Below, in pieces: positions 1 to 10,574 of a stretch of 64,000 nucleotides of DNA. Under the pieces are notes generated by a model. The model worked only from the letters and a program-made list of their open reading frames with translations, was not told the origin of the DNA and made no database searches. Position numbers and translations under genes: made by a program. Source of the stretch: JAGREO01 sp020446285. GTDB lineage: Bacteria > Pseudomonadota > Alphaproteobacteria > Geminicoccales > Geminicoccaceae. The DNA is taken from NCBI GenBank assembly GCA_041398005.1, contig JAWKVP010000003.1, positions 124,001 to 188,000 of the forward strand, in the 5' to 3' direction. Within the stretch, counting starts at the first letter, position 1. Each line of letters starts with the position of its first letter.

Positions 1-765
1 GCGGATCACGAACGCGCTGGCGACGACGAACGTCGCGAGAAGGCCGATGCACACGACCATGAGCCATTCCGCCCGCAGGAGACCGCCTGCAAGTCCGGAA
101 AGATGCACGGCACCGCGATCCGACACGAGCCGGTACAGGGCGTTGACCGCCGTCATGACCCGGCTCTTGCGCGTGTGGTAATCGTCGCCATGCAGGCGTT
201 CGACCGCATCCATCCATGTCCGGATGTGTGTGTCATCCATCGATGCGGGCGGACCGCCCGAAACAATCTCCGGCAGATCCATGACCTCGATCTCGAGCCG
301 CGAGAGTGCGTTCGACTGGTCGAGAGCATCGAGAAGGTGCGCCGTCTCCGTTTCGGTGAAACCGAGGCTTCGGGCCCGCTGGACGATCGAGTTGCGGGTA
401 CCGATCGCGTGTGGCACCGGCGCGCCTGCGAAAAGCAGATCCCAGTAGGCCATCTGATAGTGTTCGGGGCGCGGAATGGCTCCCCGGCGGATGGCCAGTG
501 TCGCGTCGTATTGCTGGCGATAGCGCTTGTTGCCGGTCAGGACGAAGGTCCGCGCGAGCCGGGTGAGATCGTCGCTGCTCTGCCGCAACTCCTCGATCAC
601 GAACAGCGATTCGACATGCGTCTCGCTGCTGCGCCGAAACTCGCGATGCGCCTCATCGAGATGAAAGCTCGCGAAAATCGTCGCGAGCGCGATGACGATG
701 CCGGCGACGGCGTTCGCCGTGATCGTCCAGTATGGATGAATGAATTTGAACAGACCGTGCAGCAT
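1..765 (-). CDS. membrane-anchored sensor protein, partial (C-terminus beyond window)
   Basis: Open frame of 255 codons running off the left edge without a stop, starting at the ATG at 765. A short cytoplasmic N-terminus is followed by a hydrophobic segment at about residues 15-35, then a mostly helical hydrophilic region of about 195 residues, then a second hydrophobic segment at about 233-255 where the window ends. This two-TM layout around an extracytoplasmic domain is usual for histidine kinases, diguanylate cyclases and chemoreceptors, but the output domain is outside the window, so the class cannot be decided. It lies downstream of fabH on the same strand and has its own strong promoter-like sequence (805-833). 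In many alphaproteobacteria ihfA occupies this place after fabH. Confidence 0.7.
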   Translation of the reverse strand, partial: MLHGLFKFIHPYWTITANAVAGIVIALATIFASFHLDEAHREFRRSSETHVESLFVIEELRQSSDDLTRLARTFVLTGNKRYRQQYDATLAIRRGAIPRPEHYQMAYWDLLFAGAPVPHAIGTRNSIVQRARSLGFTETETAHLLDALDQSNALSRLEIEVMDLPEIVSGGPPASMDDTHIRTWMDAVERLHGDDYHTRKSRVMTAVNALYRLVSDRGAVHLSGLAGGLLRAEWLMVVCIGLLATFVVASAFVIR

Positions 766-804
766 CCGAACGACCCTGTATGAATGAGGGCATGATATCG
801 GATG

Positions 805-833
805 ATACTAGGATTTATTTCCCTTATTGTCAA
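805..833 (-). promoter_or_regulatory. sigma70-type promoter for the sensor gene
   Basis: Read on the minus strand, TTGACA (833-828) and TAGTAT (810-805) are separated by 17 bp of A/T-rich sequence. This is close to the housekeeping consensus and points at the ATG at 765. The region between fabH and the sensor gene is clearly more A/T-rich than its surroundings. Confidence 0.6.
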
Positions 834-860
834 GAAGGAACTGCTTACATGCCGCCTGCG

Positions 861-1832
861 TCAGATCCGTGCGAGAACAGCCCCCCAGGAAAAGCCGCCG
901 CCCATGGCGTTCATGAGAACCAGATCGCCGCCCTTGATACGGCCGTCGCTCCAGGCGGTGTCGAGGGCGAGCGGGATGGAGGCGGCAGAGGTGTTGCCAT
1001 GGCTCTCGAGCGTCACCACGGTGCGCTCCGCCGGCACTCCCAGACGCTTGCCCACGGCATCGATGATGCGGATATTGGCCTGATGCGGCACCAGCCAGTC
1101 GACATCCCCGATCGTCAGTCCCGCAGCCTCGACCACTTCGAGCGCCGCTCCGGCGAGGCGCGACACGGCATGACGGAAGACTTCCCGGCCATTCATGCGC
1201 AGGTGGCCCACCGTACCCGTGGATGACGGCCCGCCATCGACATAGAGATCATCGTAGAAACGTCCGTCGGCGGAAGCGGCACAGGCGAGAATCCCCTTGT
1301 GCTCGTCATGTCCTCCGGCGGTGAGGACCACCGCGCCGGCACCGTCGCCGAAGAGAACGCAGGTGGTGCGGTCCTCCCAGTCGAGAATGCGCGAGAAGGT
1401 CTCGGCACCGATGACGAGCGCATGGCGCACCTGCCGGGTACGGATGAGACTGTCGGCGATCGTCAGTGCATAGGCGAAGCCGGCGCACACGGCCTGAACG
1501 TCGAAGGCCATGCAGGGGCCGGCGCCGAGCTTGCGCATGACCGCCGTCGCCGTCGCCGGAAAGGTATTGTCGGGGGTGGCGGTGGCGACGAGGATGAGAT
1601 CGATGGCACCCGCCTGCACACCGGCCCGCGATAGCGCGAGCCGCGCCGCCTCGACGGCGAGATCGGAGGTGAGCTGCCCCTCTTCGGCGATGTATCTCTG
1701 GCCGATCCCGGTCCGCTCGCGGATCCAGCTGTCGGATGTGTCGAGACGGGCGGAGAGTTCCTCATTGCTTACGACGCGCGCAGGCAGAAAGGATGCGACG
1801 GAGCGCAGGACGGAACGGTTCGTGTTGGTCAC
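861..1832 (-). CDS. fabH: beta-ketoacyl-ACP synthase III (FabH)
   Basis: 323 aa, full length for the family. FabH condenses acetyl-CoA (or another acyl-CoA) with malonyl-ACP to start type II fatty acid synthesis in the cytoplasm. The Cys-His-Asn catalytic triad is visible: C116 in the AVCAGF context, H250 in VPHQAN and N280 in ESHGNTS. The C-terminal glycine-rich AMGGGFSWG loop is also present. The start codon overlaps the plsX stop by 4 bp, so the two are probably translationally coupled. plsX-fabH adjacency is standard in bacteria. The ihfA gene that commonly follows in alphaproteobacteria is absent. Confidence 0.97.
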   Translation of the reverse strand: MTNTNRSVLRSVASFLPARVVSNEELSARLDTSDSWIRERTGIGQRYIAEEGQLTSDLAVEAARLALSRAGVQAGAIDLILVATATPDNTFPATATAVMRKLGAGPCMAFDVQAVCAGFAYALTIADSLIRTRQVRHALVIGAETFSRILDWEDRTTCVLFGDGAGAVVLTAGGHDEHKGILACAASADGRFYDDLYVDGGPSSTGTVGHLRMNGREVFRHAVSRLAGAALEVVEAAGLTIGDVDWLVPHQANIRIIDAVGKRLGVPAERTVVTLESHGNTSAASIPLALDTAWSDGRIKGGDLVLMNAMGGGFSWGAVLARI

Positions 1833-2881
1833 CTTGCAGCGGTTTCCGCAGGATCGGGTTCAGTCACGAGCGCGGCCATTCCCTCGATGATGCGTTCGTT
1901 CGTGCCTCGCCTCGCAATATCCACGGCCGCCTTGATGGCAGCGGCGAAGCCGATGGCGTCGGTGCCGCCATGGCTCTTGACGACGACACCATTGACACCG
2001 AGGAACATGGCCCCGTTGTAGAGCCTCGGATCGAATTTCGCGCGCAGTCCACCGAGCGCCGAGCGGCCGATCAGATAGGCGAGCTTGCCGCGAAGACTGC
2101 CGCGAAAGGCATTGCGCAGGGCGTCGGCGTAGAGCGAGGCGGTACCCTCGGCGATCTTGAGCGCCACATTGCCGGTGAAACCGTCGGTGACGATCACGTC
2201 GACAACGCCGTCGATCACGTCATTGCCCTCTACGAAACCGGCATAGTCGATGTCGAGAGGGCTGTCGCGCAGGAGCGTCGCCGCCTCGCGCACGACATTG
2301 TCGCCCTTGACCTCCTCGGTACCGACATTCAGAAGGCCGATCCTCGGCTTCTCGACGTCGAGCACGGCGCGGGCATAGACCTCGCCCATCACCGCGAACT
2401 GCACGAGATTCTCCGCGCTGCAATCGACATTGGCGCCAAGATCGAGCATCACCACCGGCCGTTGCCTCGATGGCAGAACGGAGGCGATGGCCGGCCGGTC
2501 TATGGCGGGCAGCGTGCGCAGGACCACCTTTGCCATGGCCATGAGCGCACCGGTGTTTCCGGCCGAAATGGCCGCCGCCGCGCGGCCGTCGCGAACCGCA
2601 TCGATGACCAGCCGCATCGAGCTGTTGCGTCCCTGGCGAAGTGCGACGCTCGGTTTGGCGTCGCCCGAGACGAATTCCTCGGTATGCACGAGCTCGCAGG
2701 CTTTCTCCAGCTCGCCGTGACGGGCAAGCAACGGTCGAAGGCGGTTCTCGTCGCCCGCCAGCAGGAAACGGATCCCGGAAGAGCGTTCGAGCGCGAGCGC
2801 TGCCCCGTCGATCACCATGGCCGGCGCATCATCGCCACCCATCGCATCCAGTGCCAGGATCAGGGAATCGGAATTGCTCAT
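1829..2881 (-). CDS. plsX: phosphate acyltransferase PlsX
   Basis: 350 aa when started at the ATG at 2881, which gives the typical PlsX N-terminus (MSNSDSLILALDAMGGDDAP). An upstream in-frame ATG at 2938 lies inside the preceding gene and would add 19 untypical residues, so I rejected it. PlsX makes acyl-phosphate from acyl-ACP for phosphatidic acid synthesis. The family's DAMGGD motif near the N-terminus and a DLGANVDC-type segment in the middle are present. It sits 4 bp after yceD and overlaps fabH by 4 bp, forming a compact lipid-synthesis operon. Confidence 0.96.
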   Translation of the reverse strand: MSNSDSLILALDAMGGDDAPAMVIDGAALALERSSGIRFLLAGDENRLRPLLARHGELEKACELVHTEEFVSGDAKPSVALRQGRNSSMRLVIDAVRDGRAAAAISAGNTGALMAMAKVVLRTLPAIDRPAIASVLPSRQRPVVMLDLGANVDCSAENLVQFAVMGEVYARAVLDVEKPRIGLLNVGTEEVKGDNVVREAATLLRDSPLDIDYAGFVEGNDVIDGVVDVIVTDGFTGNVALKIAEGTASLYADALRNAFRGSLRGKLAYLIGRSALGGLRAKFDPRLYNGAMFLGVNGVVVKSHGGTDAIGFAAAIKAAVDIARRGTNERIIEGMAALVTEPDPAETAAR

Positions 2882-2885
2882 GGCA

Positions 2886-3443
2886 TCAGGATCCGTTGCC
2901 GCGCAATCGGCGAAGTCTGGCGAAGGGCCCGCCTTCATCCTCGTCTTCGGCTCCGCGAAAACGCTGCATCACCGTTTCGGCCTCCGGTGAACGCGGGTAG
3001 GGATCGAGAGACAGGGACAGTTCCTCGATGACGATCTCGCCCACGTCGAGAACGGGATCGAAAACCGGTTCGGGTTCCTCGTTCTCGACACCGACGACCA
3101 CTTCGCCTAGCGGCATTCCCGCTGTCCCGGGCGCCATTCCCGCTGTCGCATTCGGCTTTTCGAGCGAGAAATAGCGTTCGAAGGGAACGTCGATCGCAAA
3201 CGGAACCGGTTCGAACGTCACCACGCAACTCTGCTCCGCTTCCGCTTCGAACGATCCGCGCAGGATGAAGATCCCGCGACGCGGGCCATGCGAGAGATGC
3301 ATGCGGGCTTCGAGGCGGGCGAGGCTGACGAGTTCGAGGCGTCTCGCCACGGACTCCCGCTCTGCCCGGTCGGCGACAATCTCGATCGACCGGCCCGCTG
3401 CGGGAAGCTGGTCAAGCGCCGCCAGCCGTGTGAGCTCGCTCAT
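2886..3443 (-). CDS. yceD: YceD/DUF177 family protein
   Basis: 185 aa. DUF177/YceD proteins are conserved next to rpmF-plsX or directly before plsX, and are linked to 23S rRNA or ribosome biogenesis in bacteria and plastids; their biochemical role is poorly defined. Seen here: an N-terminal mixed alpha/beta region, a central stretch with a cysteine (SCVVTFEPV) and acidic segments, and the C-terminal GGPFARLRRL-type tail that resembles the family's conserved PFAxL ending. rpmF is not between yceD and plsX, as is usual in alphaproteobacteria. The gene lies 177 bp after the UQCC-type chaperone gene on the same strand. Confidence 0.85.
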   Translation of the reverse strand: MSELTRLAALDQLPAAGRSIEIVADRAERESVARRLELVSLARLEARMHLSHGPRRGIFILRGSFEAEAEQSCVVTFEPVPFAIDVPFERYFSLEKPNATAGMAPGTAGMPLGEVVVGVENEEPEPVFDPVLDVGEIVIEELSLSLDPYPRSPEAETVMQRFRGAEDEDEGGPFARLRRLRGNGS

Positions 3444-3620
3444 TGCATATTGTCCCCGGATATTCTTCTCATGCTTTCGGGCCTGCGGGCTGCGGCAAGC
3501 GCCTCCGGCGACCCCATCCGCCCGATTCGACCGAAACCGGCCGGCTATCCCGGCCAGCCAGCCATTTTCTTCACCTTTCAGTATCGTGGCGCAGGACGTT
3601 AGGGACTAGCACGACAGGGG

Positions 3621-4169
3621 TCAATCTCTTTGCCCTTGTTCGGGAACCGCACCCTCGATCAACCTCTGGTGAGGCCAGTCGGCAAGAAGCCTGTCATAGG
3701 CGACCAGTGAGGCAGCGACCTCGTCCATTCCCTGTTCCACCCGCAGATTCCGGCGGATCGTGCCGGCAAGAGCCTCCGGCTCGTTCGCCGCGAGCGCCTG
3801 TTCGACATGAACGGTCCGCGCCATGAAAGTGGAGGCCGCCCGCTTGACATGCTTGCCCACGGAAATGTCGCTCACACCCTGCTCGCGGAAGTTGCGGTCG
3901 ATATCGGCGAACATGAGGTCGAACAATTCCTGCGCCAGCGCCTCGCCTTCGTGCCCCTCCCTCTTGAGCCGGCGCATGACCAGTGCGGCAAACAGCATGA
4001 TCATCTCCAGCCGCCCGTCGGCGGTGTCCGGCACGCCGAAGCGGGCATAGAGACAGGGACGGCGTGCTTCCCGCACCACACCGCGATAGAGTTCGGCGGC
4101 GGTTTCACGCAGGCGGGCGCGTTCACCCCGTCCGCGAAACCATCCGGAAAGCCATCCACCTTGTATCAA
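3621..4169 (-). CDS. ubiquinol-cytochrome c chaperone family protein
   Basis: 182 aa, matching the UQCC/CBP3-like family (ubiquinol-cytochrome C chaperone). In mitochondria the homologue helps assemble cytochrome b of complex III; the bacterial members are inferred to act likewise but are little tested. Recognisable features are the YARFGVPDTADGRLEMI segment and the following helical region with LMFADIDRNFREQGVSD and a VGKHVKR motif, which are the conserved core. No signal peptide is evident, so it is probably cytoplasmic or peripheral to the inner membrane. It is divergent from bamE with only about 55 bp between starts and stands upstream of yceD-plsX-fabH, an arrangement common in alphaproteobacteria. 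Confidence 0.85.
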   Translation of the reverse strand: MIQGGWLSGWFRGRGERARLRETAAELYRGVVREARRPCLYARFGVPDTADGRLEMIMLFAALVMRRLKREGHEGEALAQELFDLMFADIDRNFREQGVSDISVGKHVKRAASTFMARTVHVEQALAANEPEALAGTIRRNLRVEQGMDEVAASLVAYDRLLADWPHQRLIEGAVPEQGQRD

Positions 4170-4224
4170 TCAACTCTTCCGTGCTAACCGCGTCAGGATT
4201 CCCTGCAGACGAAGGATACGCACC

Positions 4225-4743
4225 TTGCTCAACCGAGACTTCGGGCTCAACCGAGACGCTGGTTCCGTTCGATCGGCATTCCGTCCGGCAGAAGTCCTGC
4301 GCGGCACGCTCCTCACGCTCTGCATCGCCACGGTGATGGCTGCATGCACGCCCACGGTCAAGCAGCATGGGCATCGCATCGACGATGAAATGCTCGCCTC
4401 GCTCGTTCCCGGCCGGACCTCGAAGGAGGAAGTCCTTCGGCTGATCGGCTCGCCCTCCTCGATCGGCACGTTCGAGGACAATCACTGGTATTATGTAAGC
4501 CAGGTGACCGAGCGCGTTTCGTTCTACCAGTCGGAAATCGCCGAACAGGATGTCATCACCGTCGCCTTCGATGACAGGGGTATCGTCTCCGGCATCCACA
4601 AACAGGGTCTGGAGCAGGCCCAGGATGTCGTCCCCACCGGCGAAACGACCCGCACGCTCGGCAAGGAACTCTCGCTGTTCGAGCAGCTGATCGGCAATAT
4701 CGGCCGCTTCAGCGACCGCGACGGCCCCGTCGGCGGAAACTGA
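4225..4743 (+). CDS. bamE: outer membrane assembly lipoprotein BamE (SmpA/OmlA)
   Basis: 172 aa. BamE is a periplasmic-face outer membrane lipoprotein of the BAM complex that inserts beta-barrel proteins. A TTG start at 4225 is preferred because AAGGA stands 8 bp upstream. The N-terminus carries a hydrophobic signal ending in the lipobox VMAAC, and the SmpA/OmlA domain follows with the LVPGRTSKEEVLRLIGSPS helix and the WYYVSQ strand typical of the family. The C-terminal 40 residues beyond the fold are unassigned. It is divergent from the UQCC-type gene and convergent with hppA, sharing a terminator with it. Confidence 0.92.
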   Translation: MLNRDFGLNRDAGSVRSAFRPAEVLRGTLLTLCIATVMAACTPTVKQHGHRIDDEMLASLVPGRTSKEEVLRLIGSPSSIGTFEDNHWYYVSQVTERVSFYQSEIAEQDVITVAFDDRGIVSGIHKQGLEQAQDVVPTGETTRTLGKELSLFEQLIGNIGRFSDRDGPVGGN

Positions 4744-4772
4744 CGGCGGTTCGTTCGGGCAAGCGGAGAATG

Positions 4773-4812
4773 AAAAGGGGGTCCGGTGTACGTCCCGGAC
4801 CCCCGTTCGTTT
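4773..4812. terminator. bidirectional intrinsic terminator between bamE and hppA
   Basis: A perfect 10-bp inverted repeat (GGGGGTCCGG at 4777-4786 and its complement at 4795-4804) encloses an 8-nt loop. It is preceded by AAAA and followed by a T-rich stretch, so it can terminate both the plus-strand bamE transcript and the minus-strand hppA transcript. Confidence 0.85.
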
Positions 4813-4829
4813 GCCGGTTCGGCGATGGC

Positions 4830-6932
<2,103 letters not shown>

Positions 6933-7312
6933 ACGCCTTCCCTCGACATACGCGGCCGGGCGGTCGCCGAACCGACCCCCGATCCGCTGTTTGCACATGT
7001 TGATGCGATCCCATCGGACGGGACCGGAATCAAGGCTCGCCTGCCGTTTAGCCGCAGGTTCGGCCCATGTCCATGGTGTCCGCAGGCAATACCACCGCGA
7101 GTTGCACGATATCGGGCCCCGGCCCCGACCGCTGCATCGACCGGGGAGAATGCTGCTGGTGGTGGATCAAACGATTCCGACATCTGAATGTGGTGACCGC
7201 GCCCTTGCTTCGACGGCTGCGGAATTCAGATGTCGGGTTCGATCCACTATGCAAGTGCAACACTCATCGGCTATGAGGTGCCCGTTCAGACTCTCATTGC
7301 CGCACGGAAGCC
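6933..7312. other. 380-bp intergenic region between hppA and the dehydratase gene
   Basis: Divergent promoter region holding no credible gene; open frames on both strands here look random in composition. Its main feature is a long interrupted inverted repeat (7163-7246), listed separately. Confidence 0.6.
7163..7246. repeat. interrupted inverted repeat upstream of the dehydratase gene
   Basis: Perfect 13-bp arms CCGACATCTGAAT (7177-7189) and ATTCAGATGTCGG (7224-7236) surround a 34-nt centre. A second outer pair, TGGATC (7163-7168) and GATCCA (7241-7246), extends the symmetry. It could be paired operator half-sites for a dimeric repressor of the divergent genes, or a long hairpin in RNA. It begins about 70-150 bp before the dehydratase ATG at 7313. 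Confidence 0.55.
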
Positions 7313-8281
7313 ATGATCCGCCTGACCGATGACATTGTCCGGCATGCCCGCTCGATCGTCCGGGCCTCGATGCGCCCGACCCCGCAGATCGCCTGGCCGC
7401 TTCTCGCCGAACGCACCGGCGCCGAGGTCTGGGTCAAGCATGAGAACCACACACCCATCGGCGCCTTCAAGATTCGCGGCGGCCTCGTCTACATGGACTG
7501 GCTGAAACATGCCCATCCCGAGGTCGGCCATGTGATTTCCGCCACCCGTGGCAATCATGGCCAGAGCATCGCCCGGGCCGCCACTGCGAACGGATTCGCA
7601 TCGACTATCTATGTGCCGCGCGGCAATTCCGTCGAAAAGAATGCGGCCATGCGGGCATTCGGAGCGCGCCTCGTCGAACATGGCGAGGATTTCGACGAGG
7701 CGCGCGAGGAGGCCGAACGTCAGGGTGACGCACTCGGTGCGTGGAAGATTCCTTCCTTCGACGAACAGCTCGTCTTCGGTGTCTCGACCTACGGTCTCGA
7801 GCTGTTCGAGGCGGCCCCGGACCTGCATACCGTCTATGTCCCCATCGGCATGGGCTCGGGCATGTGCGGTCTCATCGCCGCGCGGGATCATCTCGGCCTG
7901 TCCACCCGCATCGTCGGCGTGGTCATGGAACAATTGCCCGCCTACGCCCTCTCGTTCGAAGCCGGCAAGGTGGTCACCTCACCCCCGGCCCCGACCATCG
8001 CCGACGGCATGGCGACGCGGATTCCGCATCCCGACGCGCTCGCCATGATCCGCGCCGGCGGCGAACGCATCGTCCGGGTGAACGAACGATCCGTCCGTGC
8101 CGCCATGCGCCACTATCTCACCGACACCCACAATCTCGCGGAAGGCGCCGGCGCCGCACCGCTGGCCGCCCTGCTCGACGAGCGCGAGCAGATGCGCGGC
8201 CGCAAGGTCGGTGTCATCCTCTCCGGCGGCAATGTCGACATGAGCTGGCTTTCATCGCTTCTTGCGAACGAGACCGCCTGA
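7313..8281 (+). CDS. PLP-dependent threonine/serine dehydratase-like protein
   Basis: 322 aa fold-type II PLP enzyme of the threonine dehydratase family, predicted to deaminate threonine, serine or a hydroxy-amino acid to the 2-oxo acid plus ammonia. The Schiff-base lysine is K53 in GAFKIRGG, the substrate/cofactor loop RGNHGQS follows, the phosphate-binding glycine loop is GMGSGMCG, and the C-terminal SGGNVD carries the residue facing the pyridine nitrogen. There is no C-terminal ACT domain, so it is a short, catabolic-type form probably without feedback inhibition by isoleucine. Substrate cannot be fixed from sequence; similar proteins serve threonine, serine, hydroxyaspartate or hydroxyectoine pathways. 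Convergent with dsbB. Confidence 0.85.
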   Translation: MIRLTDDIVRHARSIVRASMRPTPQIAWPLLAERTGAEVWVKHENHTPIGAFKIRGGLVYMDWLKHAHPEVGHVISATRGNHGQSIARAATANGFASTIYVPRGNSVEKNAAMRAFGARLVEHGEDFDEAREEAERQGDALGAWKIPSFDEQLVFGVSTYGLELFEAAPDLHTVYVPIGMGSGMCGLIAARDHLGLSTRIVGVVMEQLPAYALSFEAGKVVTSPPAPTIADGMATRIPHPDALAMIRAGGERIVRVNERSVRAAMRHYLTDTHNLAEGAGAAPLAALLDEREQMRGRKVGVILSGGNVDMSWLSSLLANETA

Positions 8282-8286
8282 TCGAA

Positions 8287-8306
8287 GCGCTACCATGGCC
8301 TAGCGC
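8287..8306. terminator. short hairpin between convergent dehydratase and dsbB genes
   Basis: GCGCTA (8287-8292) pairs with TAGCGC (8301-8306) across an 8-nt loop; the right arm includes the dsbB stop codon. There is no T-run, so termination is only a possibility. Confidence 0.3.
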
Positions 8307-8761
8307 CCGGCGGACCGGACGAGACCGAAGGCGACGACGAGCGCCATCAGGCTCGCTCCGATGGCGTTCCAGACGGAAAGCGAAAGGCCGAGGAAACTCG
8401 CCGCGACCTGATCGCAGGCCGGGGCAGCGGTCAGCAACTGGGCGCGCAGTTCCTCGATCGAGGTTGCCCCGGATGTCGATGTGCAGCCTTCCGGCAGGGC
8501 AAAGATGCCGGCTTCGACACCACCGTGAAACCAGGCGATGCCGGCATCCGCAAGCAGCAGCAGGAGCACGATGACGAGGCCGGCGCGCGCATGGCCGCTT
8601 GCCAGCGCCAGCAGCCCCGCCGGCAGGATCGCCATGTAGGGATAACGCTGCCACCAGCAGAGATCGCAGGGCTCGAGCCCGGCAAGATATTGCAGGATGT
8701 AGGCGAAGGCGAGTGCACCAGCCGCAAAGGCGATCGAGAGGAGAAGTGTTCCGCGAGCCAT
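8300..8761 (-). CDS. dsbB: disulfide bond formation protein B (DsbB)
   Basis: 153 aa inner-membrane quinone reductase that reoxidises DsbA. Four hydrophobic segments are seen. The first periplasmic cysteine pair is C32 and C35 in EPCDLCWWQRYP, a strong family signature. The second pair is C93 (EGCTS) and C116 (PACDQ) in the second periplasmic loop. I chose the ATG at 8761, which gives a normal family length; the frame is open further upstream but overlaps the next gene. It directly follows the YqaA-type gene by 11 bp, a pairing common in alphaproteobacteria. No dsbA is in the window. Confidence 0.92.
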   Translation of the reverse strand: MARGTLLLSIAFAAGALAFAYILQYLAGLEPCDLCWWQRYPYMAILPAGLLALASGHARAGLVIVLLLLLADAGIAWFHGGVEAGIFALPEGCTSTSGATSIEELRAQLLTAAPACDQVAASFLGLSLSVWNAIGASLMALVVAFGLVRSAGR

Positions 8762-8772
8762 GATCCGCGCAG

Positions 8773-9351
8773 TCAGAGCAGTTTCAACAGGGCGAATCCG
8801 CCCACCAGAAGCACAAAGAAGATGACAGTGAGCAGCCCCAGATAACGTTCGATGAATGCCCGGATCGGTTGCCCCCATTTCCACAGGAGCGCTGCAATGA
8901 TGAAGAAACGCAAGCCGCGGGCGAGCACCGAAGCGATCATGAAGGTGACAATGTCGAGACCGGTCACACCACTGGCGATGGTGATGACCTTGTAGGGAAA
9001 CGGCGTGATCCCCGCACCGAACACGATCCACGCGCCATATTCGTTGTACATGGCCTGAAAATCGGTGAACTTCTCGAGATAGCCGTAGAATTCGAGCAGC
9101 GGCGCACCGATCGCCTCGAACAGCAGCGCGCCGATCAGGTAGCCGAGAATGCCGCCGAGTACCGACGCGACCGTGCACACACCGGCAATCAGCCAGGCGC
9201 GGTCACGGTTGGCGAGGATCATCGGAATGAGCAGGATATCGGGCGGAATGGGAAAGAACGAGCTCTCGACAAAGGAGATGACGGCGAGGCTCCACAATGC
9301 GCGCGGCCCGCTTGCCTGACGCATGGTCCAGTCATAAAGGCCCCTGAGCAA
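8773..9351 (-). CDS. YqaA/DedA-family (VTT domain) membrane protein
   Basis: 192 aa from a TTG start at 9351, chosen because GAAGGGGG stands just upstream and the protein then begins LLRGLYDWTM as in homologues; upstream ATGs (9390, 9414) would add 13-21 unusual residues. The SNARE-associated/VTT region shows SFVESSFFPIPPDILLIPM and FGAGITPFPYKVITIASG, the paired re-entrant motifs of DedA-like proteins, which are implicated in lipid scrambling and membrane homeostasis. At least four hydrophobic segments are present. It lies upstream of dsbB in the same operon and is divergent from the SPFH gene. Confidence 0.85.
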   Translation of the reverse strand: MLRGLYDWTMRQASGPRALWSLAVISFVESSFFPIPPDILLIPMILANRDRAWLIAGVCTVASVLGGILGYLIGALLFEAIGAPLLEFYGYLEKFTDFQAMYNEYGAWIVFGAGITPFPYKVITIASGVTGLDIVTFMIASVLARGLRFFIIAALLWKWGQPIRAFIERYLGLLTVIFFVLLVGGFALLKLL

Positions 9352-9497
9352 GGCACCCCCTTCAGGTTCGCAGTGTCCGCGAAGGGCCATAGCCTTTCGC
9401 AAACACCGAAGCAAGCAATCGTCGCCAGGTTGATATCGCTTGGAGTAAATTAACCATTGTCGTGGTATCCGGGAGGAAACCGTCCCAAGGAGAGACC

Positions 9498-10574
9498 ATG
9501 GATCCTTTCTTCGCCGATCTTCTGGCCGGATCGGGCTTCGTCATCGTGCTCGTGCTGCTCGCCATCGTCACCCTGTTCATGGGAGTCAAGCCGGTACCGC
9601 AGGGCGAGGAATGGACCGTCGAGCGTTTCGGTCGCTACACGCATACGCTGCGTCCGGGCCTCAACCTGATCTGGCCGTATGTCGATCGCATCGGCGACAG
9701 GCTCAACATGCGCGAACAGGTCCTCGACGTGCCTTCACAGGAGGTCATCACCCGCGACAATGCGATGGTGACCGTCGACGGCGTGGTCTTCTTCCAGATT
9801 CTCGATGCCGCAAAGGCCGCCTATGAGGTGACGCATCTCGAACTGGCGATCCTCAACCTCACCATGACCAATGTGCGAACGGTGATGGGCTCCATGGATC
9901 TCGACGAACTTCTCTCCCGCCGGGACGACATCAATTCCAAGCTCATGATCGTCGTCGACGAGGCGACGACCCCCTGGGGTGTGAAGGTCACGCGTATCGA
10001 GATCAAGGACATCACCCCGCCCGCCGACCTCGTCGACAGCATGGCACGGCAGATGAAGGCCGAGCGGCTCAAGCGTGCCAACATCCTCGAGGCCGAGGGC
10101 GAGCGCCAGTCGGCGATCCTCACCGCCGAGGGGCAGAAACAGTCGGCCATCCTGACCGCCGAGGGTGAAAAGCAGTCCGTGATCCTCGCAGCCGAGGGCG
10201 AACGCGAGGCGGCGTTTCGCGAAGCCGAGGCGCGCGAGCGGCTGGCCGAGGCGGAAGCCCGGGCGGCTGCCTATGTGTCGAAGGCCATCAGCGAGGGCAA
10301 TGTGCAGTCGGTGAACTATTTCGTTGCGCAGAAATATGTCGAGGCTCTGCACGCCTTCGCCACCAGCCCCAACCAGAAGACACTGATCCTGCCGATGGAA
10401 ACGACGGGCGTCCTCGGCTCCATCGCCGGCATTACCGAAATCGCGAAGGAGGCCTTCGGCCGCGGTGACGGATCCGGCGCAGGCGCACCCATGCCCCCCA
10501 CCCCGGACAATGGCGGCTCTGGCGCGACCCGGCCGCCGATGGCACCGCGTCCCTGGGGTGGCAACGAGCCATGA
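9498..10574 (+). CDS. SPFH/Band 7 stomatin-like protein (QmcA type)
   Basis: 358 aa from the ATG at 9498, preceded by AAGGAGA. One N-terminal membrane segment (about 10-33), the Band 7/SPFH domain (about 35-200), then a long alanine/glutamate-rich coiled coil (about 185-270) in which a near 11-residue unit of the form AEGxxQSAIL is repeated about four times. The C-terminus is glycine/proline-rich. Such proteins oligomerise into membrane microdomain cages and are thought to organise quality control or lipid rafts. The stop overlaps the nfeD-type start by 4 bp; stomatin-NfeD pairs are a classic conserved operon. Confidence 0.9.
   Translation: MDPFFADLLAGSGFVIVLVLLAIVTLFMGVKPVPQGEEWTVERFGRYTHTLRPGLNLIWPYVDRIGDRLNMREQVLDVPSQEVITRDNAMVTVDGVVFFQILDAAKAAYEVTHLELAILNLTMTNVRTVMGSMDLDELLSRRDDINSKLMIVVDEATTPWGVKVTRIEIKDITPPADLVDSMARQMKAERLKRANILEAEGERQSAILTAEGQKQSAILTAEGEKQSVILAAEGEREAAFREAEARERLAEAEARAAAYVSKAISEGNVQSVNYFVAQKYVEALHAFATSPNQKTLILPMETTGVLGSIAGITEIAKEAFGRGDGSGAGAPMPPTPDNGGSGATRPPMAPRPWGGNEP

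Noticed and set aside
7230..7250. GGTTCGATCC resembling a tRNA T-loop
   Set aside because: The flanking bases do not form a T-stem and no acceptor or anticodon arm can be drawn; the sequence belongs to the inverted repeat at 7163-7246.
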